From the NCBI GenBank assembly GCA_049325415.1, contig JBMOLL010000046.1, positions 20,855 through 84,854 of the forward strand: a stretch of DNA of 64,000 nt, in the 5' to 3' direction. The translations under genes were made by a program, and so were the position numbers. The notes under the pieces were generated by a model, which was not told the origin of the DNA, made no database searches, and saw only the letters and a program-made list of their open reading frames with translations. Of the stretch, positions 44,836 through 53,272 are shown in pieces. The stretch is from JBMOLL01 sp049325415. GTDB lineage: Bacteria > Bacteroidota > Bacteroidia > Bacteroidales > GCA-2748055. Position 1 is the first letter of the stretch, and every line of letters starts with the position of its first letter.

Positions 44836-44859
44836 AAGCGCCAGGATTGTTTGGCGCTT
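44836..44859 (-). other. Leader hairpin of the carboxylase operon
   Basis: AAGCGCCA and TGGCGCTT form an 8-bp stem with an 8-nt loop between the proposed -7 box and the first gene. No T tract follows, so it may affect RNA stability or translation rather than end transcription. Confidence 0.4.
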
Positions 44860-44880
44860 AACCCGGAATAATAACAGGTG

Positions 44881-44888
44881 CAAAGCTA
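44881..44888 (-). promoter_or_regulatory. -7 box of the carboxylase operon
   Basis: On the minus strand TAGCTTTG, an exact TAnnTTTG match 77 bp before the first ATG. Confidence 0.5.
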
Positions 44889-44964
44889 TAAATAAAATCC
44901 AATTTTCGAATTGATTCCCTGTTTTTGTTTGAATTCGGCTGGAATTACCTTGATATCAAGGCTT

Positions 44965-46344
44965 TTACATTTCAATTTTATCGACCAGCCATATCAGGGA
45001 GGCTATCGCTGCAGTGCCCAGTTGTAACTCCCTGAGATTGATCTGGTCAAAGGTATCGTTGGGAGAATGGTGATAGTCGAAGTAGCGCTGGGGGTTTACC
45101 TGGAGGGAAGAGAGTACGGCTCCCTGTTTGCCAAGTTGCCGGATATCGACCCCACCGCCGCCTGAAGTGAAGGAATACAGGCCAAATGGGCGAAAAATCT
45201 CTTTCAGACTGAGGAACTTATCCAGCAATTCCTTATCGGCATTTTCAGGCAGGGTGAATCCAAACCCTTCCGGTACCAGGCAGCCTTCGTCCGACTCAAG
45301 GGCAAACAGATGTCTTTCTCCTTTTTCCCTTGCAGCTTCGGCATAGGCGCGCCCTCCTCTCTGGGCAATTTCCTCGTCCATAAAAAGGACAACCCTTATG
45401 GTGTTTTGCGGCCGGAGGCCCAGTTTCCTGTATATTCGTATCAGGTCCATGGCCTGAACACAGCCCGCTCCGTCGTCGTGGGCTCCCTCACCGATGTCCC
45501 AGGCATCCAGATGACCGCCCACGGTAATATATCGGTCGGGGTATAGCGATCCTTTGAGTTCAGCTATGACATTATAGGAAAGGACATCGGGGTAAAGCCG
45601 GCAGGCAGTGGTGATGGTCAGCAGGGCTTCAGGATCTTTGGCGATCCAGCGTGAAAGTTGATCCGCATCCATCGTCGATACGGCCACGGCGGGTATTTTT
45701 TCCACCTCATCGGCATAGCGCATCACCCCGGTATGGGGAAAATCATCGATCCCGGTGGTCTGGGATCTTTCAATAACAGCCACAGCGCCGTACTTTCCGG
45801 CTTCAGCTGCACCTCTGGTCCTTTGATCCACAGCTCCGCCGTATGCTTCAAAAGTATTGATAAGGGTGGGATCCATCGGGCGGTTAAAGAAGACGATCTT
45901 TCCGCTGATCTTTTTCTTTCCGAGTGCTTCGAGTTCGGCAAAGTTCTGCACTTCAATCACTCTCGCGGTGATCCCTTCAGGAGGTGTTCCAATGGAAAGC
46001 CCCAGTGCTGCGACAGACAGATCCAGATCTCCCAGAATTCCGGAGTGCAGGCGAGCTGTTTCTCTGGTCCCCCTTTTCCAGTTGGGTACCATAACAGGCT
46101 GGAGGTAAACGGTATCCGCTCCGGCCAGGATCAGTTCCTGCCGGGTGTATTCGATGGCTTCGGCTGCCGCAGCTGAACCGGCTATTCTTCCTTTTGTGGA
46201 ACTGCACAGGTATCGGAGTTGTTCATAGGCCACGGTGCTTGTCAGTGCATCATCATAAATTGCCTTAATAACAAGGCTGTCCTGTGCCTGGATTGACCCG
46301 AGGGTGAAAATGCTCAATACCAGGAGTTTTATAATTTTACGCAT
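44965..46344 (-). CDS. Secreted M28 family aminopeptidase with PA domain
   Basis: 459 residues with a signal peptide (cleavage near residue 20, SIQAQ). A PA-type insert lies near residues 120-235, and the M28 zinc peptidase core carries GGHLDAWDIGEGAHDDGAG (near 275), MDEEIAQRGG, DEGC and a C-terminal His (FDYHHSPNDTFD). It resembles the plasma glutamate carboxypeptidase/aminopeptidase S subgroup and probably trims peptides in the periplasm. It follows the 5'-nucleotidase gene by 18 bp, so they form one operon. Confidence 0.92.
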   Translation of the reverse strand: MRKIIKLLVLSIFTLGSIQAQDSLVIKAIYDDALTSTVAYEQLRYLCSSTKGRIAGSAAAAEAIEYTRQELILAGADTVYLQPVMVPNWKRGTRETARLHSGILGDLDLSVAALGLSIGTPPEGITARVIEVQNFAELEALGKKKISGKIVFFNRPMDPTLINTFEAYGGAVDQRTRGAAEAGKYGAVAVIERSQTTGIDDFPHTGVMRYADEVEKIPAVAVSTMDADQLSRWIAKDPEALLTITTACRLYPDVLSYNVIAELKGSLYPDRYITVGGHLDAWDIGEGAHDDGAGCVQAMDLIRIYRKLGLRPQNTIRVVLFMDEEIAQRGGRAYAEAAREKGERHLFALESDEGCLVPEGFGFTLPENADKELLDKFLSLKEIFRPFGLYSFTSGGGGVDIRQLGKQGAVLSSLQVNPQRYFDYHHSPNDTFDQINLRELQLGTAAIASLIWLVDKIEM

Positions 46345-46362
46345 GGCTGATCAGGAATGAGG

Positions 46363-48096
46363 CTATTTACGTTCTGTGAGAATTTTTCTGTCTTTACTGG
46401 CCCCTTCTGCTGCCCATTTTTCGGGGAGCAGTGTCCAGTTTATGGGAGTGGCGGGAATGAGGGTGTCGAACTCGGCCATATACTGCATCAGGTAATAACG
46501 CAGATCGAGATCGGTGGCCCATACGACCCTGCCGGCCAGCTGATCCTGGGGAATTCCGGCACCGGAGGTTAAATGTCCACCACCGCCGTTCCCCCTGTAG
46601 GAGTTCACGGCTACAAGAAAGGTGTCGGTGCTTACAAACGGCGATCCGTCGGATAGCGAGGTGATTGTAACCCGGTCACCCTCTGCCTTTTTCAGGTCGA
46701 TGGTATAATTTATCCCTGACGCAGAAGAAAAGTTATAGTACTGGTTTTTCAGTCTGCCGGGTTTCTCCGGATCAAATAATAAGAGGTGGTCATCCGGAGC
46801 CTTCATCCTGTTGAACCAGAGCGAAGTTGAGTATTCGAGATAACGGTCGATCTCTTCACCGCTGAGTTTCATCCGATACAGCATATTTTCGAAGCGGTAA
46901 AGTTTAAACATATCGGATACTCGCACAGGGCCTTTTTCAAGGGTGGTGTTGAAGGTCAGGGGAGCGGTAAAGGAGATGGCGGAGCCTGAGATCTCACTCT
47001 GGATCTGCTGGATGAGCCCTGTAAAGGCTGAAGGGCCGAAAAGGCCGTCGAGACTGCTCAGATCCCTGCCCAGGATGGTAATGGTATCGGAAAGATAGTC
47101 TTTTACGTCATCAAGGGCATAGGAAAATTTATTCATGAAGCGGGGAGAGGGCTCATAATTCTTCATCGGAACAAGCTGAGCGCGAAGAACCTTTTCCCCC
47201 TGATTTTTACGGTTAAGTTCCACCAGTACCTCACCTACAAAAGTGGCGTGGCTTCCCGGATCGACAATCAGCACGGAATCTTTTCCGGAGGAACGGACCC
47301 AGTTGATGGAGCTTTCATGATCATGGCCGGCAAAGATGATATCGAAGCCGGGCACCTGTTCGGCAACCAGTACCGTGGCATTCTGATTCAGAGGTGTATT
47401 CCTGTCCTGATGGCCATAACTGTAATCTGTGCCGGCATGAAATAAACCGACGAGGAGATCAGGTTTTTCCTTTTCAAGGATACGAGGCACCCATTCCCGG
47501 GCTGTTTCAACCATATCTTTAAATTCAAGGCCCGGCCACAATGAGCGGGGAAGCCAGTTCGGGACTCCCGGGGTGGTCAGGCCAAGGATGGCGATTCTGT
47601 ATTTTCCGTTTTTAATTACCGTATAGGGCACGAAGGCCGGTTCTCCTGTTGCCGTGTCAATAACGTTAGCGGCAAGCCAGGGGAAGTCGAATTCGTCTCT
47701 GACCTTGTAGTAAACAGACGGGCCGGTCTCGATGTCGTGGTTACCGATCGTTCCGGCACTGTAGCCCATAAAATTCATCACCCTGGCTGAAAGATGGAGC
47801 GAATCCCTTCTCAGGGTATTATAAAAATACACGGTGGGTTGTCCCTGTAAAAGATCACCGTTATCGAGCAGGATCAGTGCAGTATCTTTTGTCTTTTCCT
47901 TTTCTTCAAGGTAGGAATAGACCTGAGCGAGGGAATGATCGGCATCCCGGCTGGAGATCAGGTCATAGGGGAAGATCATGCCATGAACGTCGGTGGTCAC
48001 TGCGAACCGCACGAAGGCAGGTTCCTGGTGGCAGGAGCTTAGGAGGAACAGAGTAAGGACCGGTGCGGTCAGTAAAGGGAGCAGAAGTTTTTTCAT
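46363..48096 (-). CDS. Periplasmic 5'-nucleotidase/2',3'-cyclic phosphodiesterase lipoprotein
   Basis: 577 residues with a lipobox (LSSC near residue 22). The N-terminal calcineurin-like phosphoesterase domain has TTDVHGMIFPYD, LLDNGDLLQGQPT, GNHDIE and FAGHDHESS; the C-terminal 5'-nucleotidase domain follows (about 340-560). It dephosphorylates nucleotides outside the inner membrane to release nucleosides and phosphate. First gene of an operon with the M28 peptidase. The 11-bp TTAA repeats seen at 30-34 kb are absent upstream. Confidence 0.93.
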   Translation of the reverse strand: MKKLLLPLLTAPVLTLFLLSSCHQEPAFVRFAVTTDVHGMIFPYDLISSRDADHSLAQVYSYLEEKEKTKDTALILLDNGDLLQGQPTVYFYNTLRRDSLHLSARVMNFMGYSAGTIGNHDIETGPSVYYKVRDEFDFPWLAANVIDTATGEPAFVPYTVIKNGKYRIAILGLTTPGVPNWLPRSLWPGLEFKDMVETAREWVPRILEKEKPDLLVGLFHAGTDYSYGHQDRNTPLNQNATVLVAEQVPGFDIIFAGHDHESSINWVRSSGKDSVLIVDPGSHATFVGEVLVELNRKNQGEKVLRAQLVPMKNYEPSPRFMNKFSYALDDVKDYLSDTITILGRDLSSLDGLFGPSAFTGLIQQIQSEISGSAISFTAPLTFNTTLEKGPVRVSDMFKLYRFENMLYRMKLSGEEIDRYLEYSTSLWFNRMKAPDDHLLLFDPEKPGRLKNQYYNFSSASGINYTIDLKKAEGDRVTITSLSDGSPFVSTDTFLVAVNSYRGNGGGGHLTSGAGIPQDQLAGRVVWATDLDLRYYLMQYMAEFDTLIPATPINWTLLPEKWAAEGASKDRKILTERK

Positions 48097-48289
48097 AAGG
48101 CTTGTTTAAAGGATGAAGAGTAAACCCATCTTTATCCGGGTTGCCAATTTACCTTAAAATCCCAGAATACAAAATCGACAGACCCGGATATTGAAGCAGA
48201 AAAGTTTAAAATGCCTGAAGTATGCAGGGATATGCCCTGGAGGAATCTTTGGAAAGCCGGCATCCAGGTTTTCTGGCCAAAGGGGATAA

Positions 48290-48322
48290 TAAAAAAACCT
48301 CACCCGATTTCAGGTGAGGTTT
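48290..48322 (-). terminator. Terminator of the redox operon
   Basis: AAACCTCACC and GGTGAGGTTT enclose an 8-nt loop; the minus strand ends in a T run. Confidence 0.88.
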
Positions 48323-48342
48323 ATAAAGTAACCAGGGACGTA

Positions 48343-48759
48343 TTATTTTTTGAAAGTCCTCATATAGTTGACCATGTTCCAGATATCTTCATCCGAAACC
48401 TTTTTGTCATATGCCGGCATTTCATCCCTTCCCATTTTGGTTTTGTAGAAATGTTCGCCATCGGTCTGATTCTGGTAGAATGCGCCCGAGAAATCTCCGG
48501 GGAATGTTTCCAGGGAACGGGCTTTTACGCCATCACCAAGTCCATCTTTGCCGTGGCACGATGCACAGTATTTCTTGTACAGCATGCCGCCCATTTCAAC
48601 ACTTTCAGCAGTTGCTTTAACAGGATTTTTCATGGATTTGAATTCAGCAGGAACAGGCCAGGCCTTGGGTTGCTGCTGGGGAATGTTCATAGCCACCAAA
48701 CCGGTCATCAAGACTATCGCGACAGCGGCAAAAACGATTTTCTGAACTGAGTTTTTCAT
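48343..48759 (-). CDS. Small c-type cytochrome
   Basis: 138 residues with an N-terminal signal or anchor helix (about 8-25). One haem site CASCHG (near residue 66) and a distal Met in MGRDEMPAYDKKVSDEDIW give a typical class I cytochrome c, with His/Met ligation. It carries electrons in the periplasm. It is the last gene of the redox cluster, but has its own -7 box and an inverted repeat upstream, so it may also be expressed alone. Confidence 0.9.
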   Translation of the reverse strand: MKNSVQKIVFAAVAIVLMTGLVAMNIPQQQPKAWPVPAEFKSMKNPVKATAESVEMGGMLYKKYCASCHGKDGLGDGVKARSLETFPGDFSGAFYQNQTDGEHFYKTKMGRDEMPAYDKKVSDEDIWNMVNYMRTFKK

Positions 48760-48821
48760 ACTTCTGTTGTTTTTGTTTTTAAAAGTTTTTTATATCCGGA
48801 TAACCCGGTGGTATTCCGGTG

Positions 48822-48829
48822 CAAAGTTA
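48822..48829 (-). promoter_or_regulatory. -7 box of the small cytochrome c gene
   Basis: On the minus strand TAACTTTG, an exact TAnnTTTG match 62 bp before the ATG. Confidence 0.45.
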
Positions 48830-48847
48830 ATTCTGTTACGCTAAGTA

Positions 48848-48866
48848 TTTGTTAAATCTTAACAAA
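48848..48866. promoter_or_regulatory. Candidate operator, TTTGTTAA-ATC-TTAACAAA
   Basis: A perfect 8-bp inverted repeat with a 3-bp spacer, centred about 38 bp upstream of the start of transcription predicted for the small cytochrome gene. Half-sites resemble Crp/Fnr-family boxes but with wider spacing. Confidence 0.4.
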
Positions 48867-48884
48867 CTACGTACCAAAACCGGA

Positions 48885-49523
48885 TCAGGCTTTTTCTTCT
48901 TCCGATTCGTCAAGTTCGGCATAGCCATCGATGATACTCTTGAAATGGCTGGTCGGCGTATGTCCGATGGTGCAGAAGTAGATATGGATCAGGAGGAAGA
49001 TAGTGAGGAAAAACCCGACGGTCACATGCAGAAGGTCGGTCAGCAGGAAGCCGCTCGTCCCGAACACCTTTTTCAGTGTCGATTCGGGGAACAACATGCC
49101 CCAGCCCGTGATGACCATCAGTGGAACACCGATATACATGGCCATCACATAGGTAATATGCTGCAAGGGATTGAATTTCCTTTTTTCCGTGATGGGAAAC
49201 GGTTTTTTCTCTCCTTTGAACATGCCATAAAGGTAATAGCGCATCTGCATGAAAATCCTTTTAAAGAAACCTTTGTACACGATCCGGTAGTGCATTCCGT
49301 TGTCGGTGAAAAGGTTGGCAAAGAAAAATATCAGATAGTTTGCAGAGAGTGTGATCCCGGCAATATTATGCAGTTTTACGGCGAGGGAAAATTCGATAAA
49401 GGGTTTTTCCGGATCGGCATAGTACATGCTGACCCCGGTAAGGATCAGAGTTAGGATCATGAGGGCATTGATGATATGCCAGAACCTGATCACTTTCGGA
49501 TAATGGTAAGCTTTAAGAGCCAT
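48885..49523 (-). CDS. Cytochrome b/b6-domain membrane protein
   Basis: 212 residues with four hydrophobic helices (about 13-35, 50-70, 118-140, 155-182). Conserved His residues sit in helix 1 (RFWH, residue 16), helix 2 (VKLHNIAG, about 52) and helix 4 (LLHVTVG and LLIHIYF), as in dihaem cytochrome b subunits of formate dehydrogenase, Ni-Fe hydrogenase or thiosulfate reductase. It should exchange electrons with the quinone pool. It lies 2 bp after the heptahaem cytochrome gene, its probable partner. No catalytic molybdenum or hydrogenase subunit is nearby. Confidence 0.88.
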   Translation of the reverse strand: MALKAYHYPKVIRFWHIINALMILTLILTGVSMYYADPEKPFIEFSLAVKLHNIAGITLSANYLIFFFANLFTDNGMHYRIVYKGFFKRIFMQMRYYLYGMFKGEKKPFPITEKRKFNPLQHITYVMAMYIGVPLMVITGWGMLFPESTLKKVFGTSGFLLTDLLHVTVGFFLTIFLLIHIYFCTIGHTPTSHFKSIIDGYAELDESEEEKA

Positions 49524-49525
49524 AG

Positions 49526-50509
49526 CTATTTTTTAAATATTATTCGACCAACAAGATGAGCAGACAGACCGGCAAGGGTCAGCAGGAACAGGATCACTCC
49601 GGCCCAGCCCAGGTATTGATTACGTGTGGCACCGATCACATAGGCATCGTTGAGGATCACCCCGTTGACAAAGCCAAGTTTGGTCCTGCTTTCTTTTGCC
49701 CTGTACTTATACAGTGAGGCCATGAGAATGGAGTTCTTCGAATGGCATTCGGTGCAGTTCCTGACGGCATCGGCTTTCGGCATAACCAGGTGAGCCACCA
49801 GTACGCTGTCGTTGATCTGGGTATGACATTCGATACACCTTACGCTTTTAAAATGCTGCGGTTGATTGGGCAGCCATTCATGGGCAGCAAGGATATCGGG
49901 CTGGGGTTTATCTGTAAGCAGCATGAATTTGCTGTAGTCGGAATGGCAGGAGAGGCAGATGTCATTATTGTATTCAATGGCTTCGGCCATGCTTTTCTCA
50001 TCCGACCTTACAAAATTCTGGTAGGAATGGGGATCATGGCATTTCCAGCAGGTAAACTCTTCCATATTGTTGGTGGAATGCACGCTGGCCATTACCTCTT
50101 CGTCGATCTCTTCGAAATGATACTGGGCATAGTTATCATCGTAACCATGGCAGTCGAGACAGGTATAGCACTCTTCAGTCCTCAGCTCAAGCGGATGGGG
50201 AAATTCCCCGAATTCATCCGAATGACAGTCGGTACAGGCAAAACTCTTATGAACCATCGTGTAGTATGCCTCCCGGCTGATGATCTTATCGGAGCACATT
50301 TTTTCCGTGATGGTCCGGCCAAAAAATTTATCCGTCAGGTGGTACTTGGCTTCTGCGTGACATTTGAAGCAGGCTTCATTGTCGTCAACATAGTCATTTA
50401 CCTCCCTGTAGGCTGCCAGCAGATCGGCAGAGTCTGCCGGCTGGGTCTGCGCAAAGAGCGCTCCCGAAAGGAGCATCAATCCAAAAAGTAAAGTCACTGA
50501 TCTGCTCAT
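49526..50509 (-). CDS. Seven-haem cytochrome c with C-terminal anchor
   Basis: 327 residues. A signal peptide (about 1-20) is followed by seven CxxCH haem sites (CFKCH, CTDCH, CLDCH, CWKCH, CLSCH, CIECH, CTECH). A hydrophobic helix near residues 300-320 anchors the C terminus in the inner membrane, leaving the haems in the periplasm. No CxxCK site is present, so it is not an NrfA-type nitrite reductase. It is probably an electron conduit between the adjacent cytochrome b and periplasmic or outer-membrane partners. Confidence 0.92.
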   Translation of the reverse strand: MSRSVTLLFGLMLLSGALFAQTQPADSADLLAAYREVNDYVDDNEACFKCHAEAKYHLTDKFFGRTITEKMCSDKIISREAYYTMVHKSFACTDCHSDEFGEFPHPLELRTEECYTCLDCHGYDDNYAQYHFEEIDEEVMASVHSTNNMEEFTCWKCHDPHSYQNFVRSDEKSMAEAIEYNNDICLSCHSDYSKFMLLTDKPQPDILAAHEWLPNQPQHFKSVRCIECHTQINDSVLVAHLVMPKADAVRNCTECHSKNSILMASLYKYRAKESRTKLGFVNGVILNDAYVIGATRNQYLGWAGVILFLLTLAGLSAHLVGRIIFKK

Positions 50510-50523
50510 CTGTTAGGATTATT

Positions 50524-51357
50524 TTAGAACCTGATCGAGATATTGAATCCAAACTGGAATTTACCTTCCAGCGGGTTGTTTTTGTTGTATACCACGTTAT
50601 AATTCTTCACGAGGTAATTGTAATTCGAAGCAAAGACCCGAAAAGCGTGGGTTGAGGTACCGATCTCCACCCCGAGAGCTGCATTCGGGTAAACCGTAAT
50701 GTTATCGGGAGTGAAAAGGGGCTGGTCGTATTCAAAAACAAGGGAACTCATTCCAAGTATCTGGGCACGACCACCGGCGTAGATCGAGAAGTTACCATTA
50801 TGGTAACCGTCTTCCACGGCATTGAAATAGGTATAGGTCGGAGCTACCTGAAGACTTAATTTCTGACCGAATTTCCTTGATACGATCAGCTGATTCATGT
50901 AGGAAAGCCGATGGATAAACCTGTAATCGGCGGCAGGACCGAAATTGTCTTTATCCGTTGCATTCAGAACGGCATTTCCTACATAGGCCAGGGAAACGGG
51001 GATTTTTCCGGAGCGGGTCTGGGTAAGAATATTGACCTTCCATTCCAGGTCCTGGAGTTTGTTTCCTTTGGTGGTACCGAATCCAACCATGATCCTGTCG
51101 CTGATGCCATAGGCGACAGCCAGACGGGTGTTGGCCGTTCCATAGATACCAAACAGGTCGCTGATCGACTTGATCTCGGAAAAGCGATGCTGTATCTCAA
51201 TGGTGAACGATCCTTTGTAGGGATTAACCGTGGTATGGTTGTCGATCAGGGTAAGTGTTTCAAAAGGCGGTCTGATGGGTTTATCTTCCTCTTCCTGTGC
51301 ATAAAGTGCTGCAGTTGAAAACAGAATCAGAAAAAGACCGGATACGATGTATTTCAT
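50524..51357 (-). CDS. DUF5777 beta-barrel protein
   Basis: 277 residues with a signal peptide (cleavage near residue 20, LYAQ) and a beta-rich body ending in an aromatic residue (FGFNISIRF), as in outer-membrane barrels. This is the DUF5777 family, often found beside cytochrome genes in Bacteroidota. It lies 14 bp before the heptahaem gene and 25 bp after a cytochrome lipoprotein gene. It could form an outer-membrane pore or sheath for the redox proteins; this is inferred from position only. Confidence 0.8.
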   Translation of the reverse strand: MKYIVSGLFLILFSTAALYAQEEEDKPIRPPFETLTLIDNHTTVNPYKGSFTIEIQHRFSEIKSISDLFGIYGTANTRLAVAYGISDRIMVGFGTTKGNKLQDLEWKVNILTQTRSGKIPVSLAYVGNAVLNATDKDNFGPAADYRFIHRLSYMNQLIVSRKFGQKLSLQVAPTYTYFNAVEDGYHNGNFSIYAGGRAQILGMSSLVFEYDQPLFTPDNITVYPNAALGVEIGTSTHAFRVFASNYNYLVKNYNVVYNKNNPLEGKFQFGFNISIRF

Positions 51358-51382
51358 GATATTTGATTTTATTATTATTTAA

Positions 51383-51751
51383 TCAGTTATCCTTTGCGCC
51401 CTGCTGGATCCAGGTAAGAACAGTTGCCCTGTTTGTACTCGAGGAGTAATAGCTGTGTGAACTGCTGCTCATCTGCAGGTAAAGGACGCTTGTTTCTGCT
51501 GATGCTGTATCGATGAATTCCCTGGCCATTAAATCATTATACGAATTACCCTGGGAGAGGTCAAGAGAAAGTCCGTTATCGGCAGTACCTGTTCCGTTAT
51601 GACATCCCACGCAGTTATTGTCAAATATCGGCTGGATATCCGCGGAATAACTGATATCTTCTACTACTACAGGTGGTTTGATGGTGTATTTTTCGCAGGC
51701 ATTCAATGAAATAATCAGGAGCAAACCGGCCATTAATTTAAATCTCTTCAT
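51383..51751 (-). CDS. Lipoprotein with a single c-type haem site
   Basis: 122 residues with a lipobox (LNAC, Cys near residue 19) and one haem motif, CVGCHNG (near residue 50), in the setting YSADIQPIFDNNCVGCH, which is typical of cytochrome c-like domains of Bacteroidota outer-membrane lipoproteins. The distal ligand is not certain (LYLQM is a candidate). It is the first gene of the redox operon, so it probably passes electrons at the outer membrane. Confidence 0.85.
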   Translation of the reverse strand: MKRFKLMAGLLLIISLNACEKYTIKPPVVVEDISYSADIQPIFDNNCVGCHNGTGTADNGLSLDLSQGNSYNDLMAREFIDTASAETSVLYLQMSSSSHSYYSSSTNRATVLTWIQQGAKDN

Positions 51752-51798
51752 ATCCTGTTATTTTTAATGGTACAAATGATTACATTTTGAAATTTAGG

Positions 51799-51806
51799 CA
51801 AAATTA
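51799..51806 (-). promoter_or_regulatory. -7 box of the redox operon
   Basis: On the minus strand TAATTTTG, an exact TAnnTTTG match 47 bp before the first ATG of the operon. Confidence 0.5.
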
Positions 51807-51878
51807 ACCACTTGCGAAGTAGAAAATTCTGATTATGAAACGACATATCAGGCACGGCAGGGTGATATATCTCGCTTC

Positions 51879-51902
51879 AAAAATCGATATATATCGATTT
51901 TT
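51879..51902. promoter_or_regulatory. Perfect 24-bp palindrome, candidate operator
   Basis: The core AATCGATATATATCGATT is flanked by AAA and TTT, perfectly symmetric around 51890/51891. It lies between the redox operon and the Crp/Fnr-like gene, ending 3 bp before the -7 box of the latter and covering its -33 position. Confidence 0.6.
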
Positions 51903-51905
51903 ATT

Positions 51906-51913
51906 TACTTTTG
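51906..51913 (+). promoter_or_regulatory. -7 box of the Crp/Fnr-like gene
   Basis: TACTTTTG, an exact TAnnTTTG match. No TTTG is found at -33 because the palindrome occupies that position. Confidence 0.5.
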
Positions 51914-52010
51914 CTAATCAGGTCATTGAGTAAAAATGACCGTACTCCGTTCATTTTGGGAGTGATTGTTAAGTAAAGAACAGTTATTGAACCAGATAGA
52001 TAAAATACCG

Positions 52011-52712
52011 ATGCCTGATCACCCGGGAAAGCTTTGCCGGAACTGCAAGGATTGTGAATCCAAGGCTACCCTGTTTAAGTTGCTATCGGAGGATGAGCTG
52101 GAGCAATTAAATGAGAACAGGTATTCGGTACGGTACAAACCGGGTGAAATTATCGTCAAGCAGGGAACAAAGGCCAATTTTCTGCTTTCAATGGTCGGGG
52201 GATTTGGAAAAATGTACATTGAAGGGCATAACAACCGTAACCTTATCCTGGGATTTGTCAGGCCCGGAGAGATCGTTACCGGTCCCTGTATACATGCAGA
52301 GGAGAAATACAAGTTCACGGTCATGGCCCTTGAGGAATCCCATGTCTGCTTTATTGATGTGGTCCATTTTCGCCGGGCATTCAGGGGAAACGGTTTCTTT
52401 GCCGAGTCGTATCTGGAAATGCTGAGCAGGAATTTCGCGAGGAATTTCGACCGGATGGTGAGTCTCACCCAGAAGCAGATGCACGGGCGCATTGCCGATG
52501 TTCTGATCTACCTCAGCCGCGAGATCTATAACAGCCCTGTTTTCGAAACAGTGATATCCCGGCAGGATATAGCCGATTATTCCGGGATGTCGAAAGACAG
52601 TGCAATTCGAATCCTGAAGGAATTCGAGCGTGACCGGATCATCAACCTTAAAAACCGTTCCATGGAGATCTGCAACATGGATCGCCTGTACGAGATTTCT
52701 GCCACAGGATAA
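52011..52712 (+). CDS. Crp/Fnr family transcriptional regulator
   Basis: 233 residues from the ATG at 52011; a TTG 15 codons upstream (51966) is open but less usual. The N terminus has a CRNCKDC cluster (CxxCxxC), then a cyclic-nucleotide-binding-like fold (FLLSMVGGFGKMYIEG, RPGEIVTGP), a long dimer helix and a winged helix-turn-helix (SRQDIADYSGMSKDSAIRIL near residue 185). The Cys cluster could bind an iron-sulfur centre, which would make it an oxygen or NO sensor; only three close Cys are seen, so this is tentative. Divergent from the redox operon, its likely target. Confidence 0.88.
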   Translation: MPDHPGKLCRNCKDCESKATLFKLLSEDELEQLNENRYSVRYKPGEIIVKQGTKANFLLSMVGGFGKMYIEGHNNRNLILGFVRPGEIVTGPCIHAEEKYKFTVMALEESHVCFIDVVHFRRAFRGNGFFAESYLEMLSRNFARNFDRMVSLTQKQMHGRIADVLIYLSREIYNSPVFETVISRQDIADYSGMSKDSAIRILKEFERDRIINLKNRSMEICNMDRLYEISATG

Positions 52713-52740
52713 CATATTCCTAAACACCAATAAATAAGGA

Positions 52741-52766
52741 CTTTAAAAAATATTTTAAAGTTTTTT
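52741..52766 (+). terminator. Terminator of the Crp/Fnr-like gene
   Basis: CTTTAAAA and TTTTAAAG form an AT-rich stem followed by TTTTTT. Confidence 0.6.
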
Positions 52767-52843
52767 GTACTTTTTTCCCCTTCCGCGTACGATATTTTCC
52801 CTTCTGAGCACATAAACAGTCAGACACGATAAAATGACTGATT

Positions 52844-53194
52844 ATGAAGTACGGTATTAACAAAGTTACCCTTGTGGGTAACGTGGGGGAGACTCCCCGT
52901 GTATCTGAAAAGGACGGTGAAGCCTTTGTAGCAAATTTCCCGCTGGCCACCAATGAATTTTTCCGCGGTAAGGGCGGAGAGGAGGTTCAGCAGACCCAGT
53001 GGCACAAGATTGTTGTCTGGAACAAACAGGCCGAGGTTGTGAAAAAACTGGTAAAGAAGGGTGACCTTCTTTACATTGAAGGGAAGATCACGACCAACAA
53101 CTGGGCTGATAATGAGGGAAAGAAACACTACGTAACGGAAATCGTCTGCGACAACTTTTTGTTTCTCTCGTCCAGGAACGCGAAGGAAAATTGA
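52844..53194 (+). CDS. ssb: Short single-stranded DNA-binding protein
   Basis: 116 residues forming one OB fold of the SSB family (NKVTLVGNVGETPRV, WHKIVVWNKQAEVVKKLVKKGDLLYIEGK). It binds single-stranded DNA. The protein ends soon after the fold (FLSSRNAKEN) and lacks the acidic C-terminal tip (DDxPF type) through which normal SSB recruits partner enzymes. It may therefore be a second SSB for repair or recombination, or a dedicated accessory form. The gene stands alone and ends in a strong hairpin. Confidence 0.9.
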   Translation: MKYGINKVTLVGNVGETPRVSEKDGEAFVANFPLATNEFFRGKGGEEVQQTQWHKIVVWNKQAEVVKKLVKKGDLLYIEGKITTNNWADNEGKKHYVTEIVCDNFLFLSSRNAKEN

Positions 53195-53272
53195 GTTTTA
53201 TGGAAGATTGGGGTTTTCCATCTGCTGGTTCGTTTTTGCTCCGGGGGGAGTGAAATCGGGATCCGTGGAAAG

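Noticed and set aside
48097..48180. Possible 11-bp TTAA repeats before the 5'-nucleotidase gene
   Set aside because: TTAA occurs once near other AT bases but without an 11-bp partner series. The e(P4)-type phosphatase promoter at 26 kb also lacks it.
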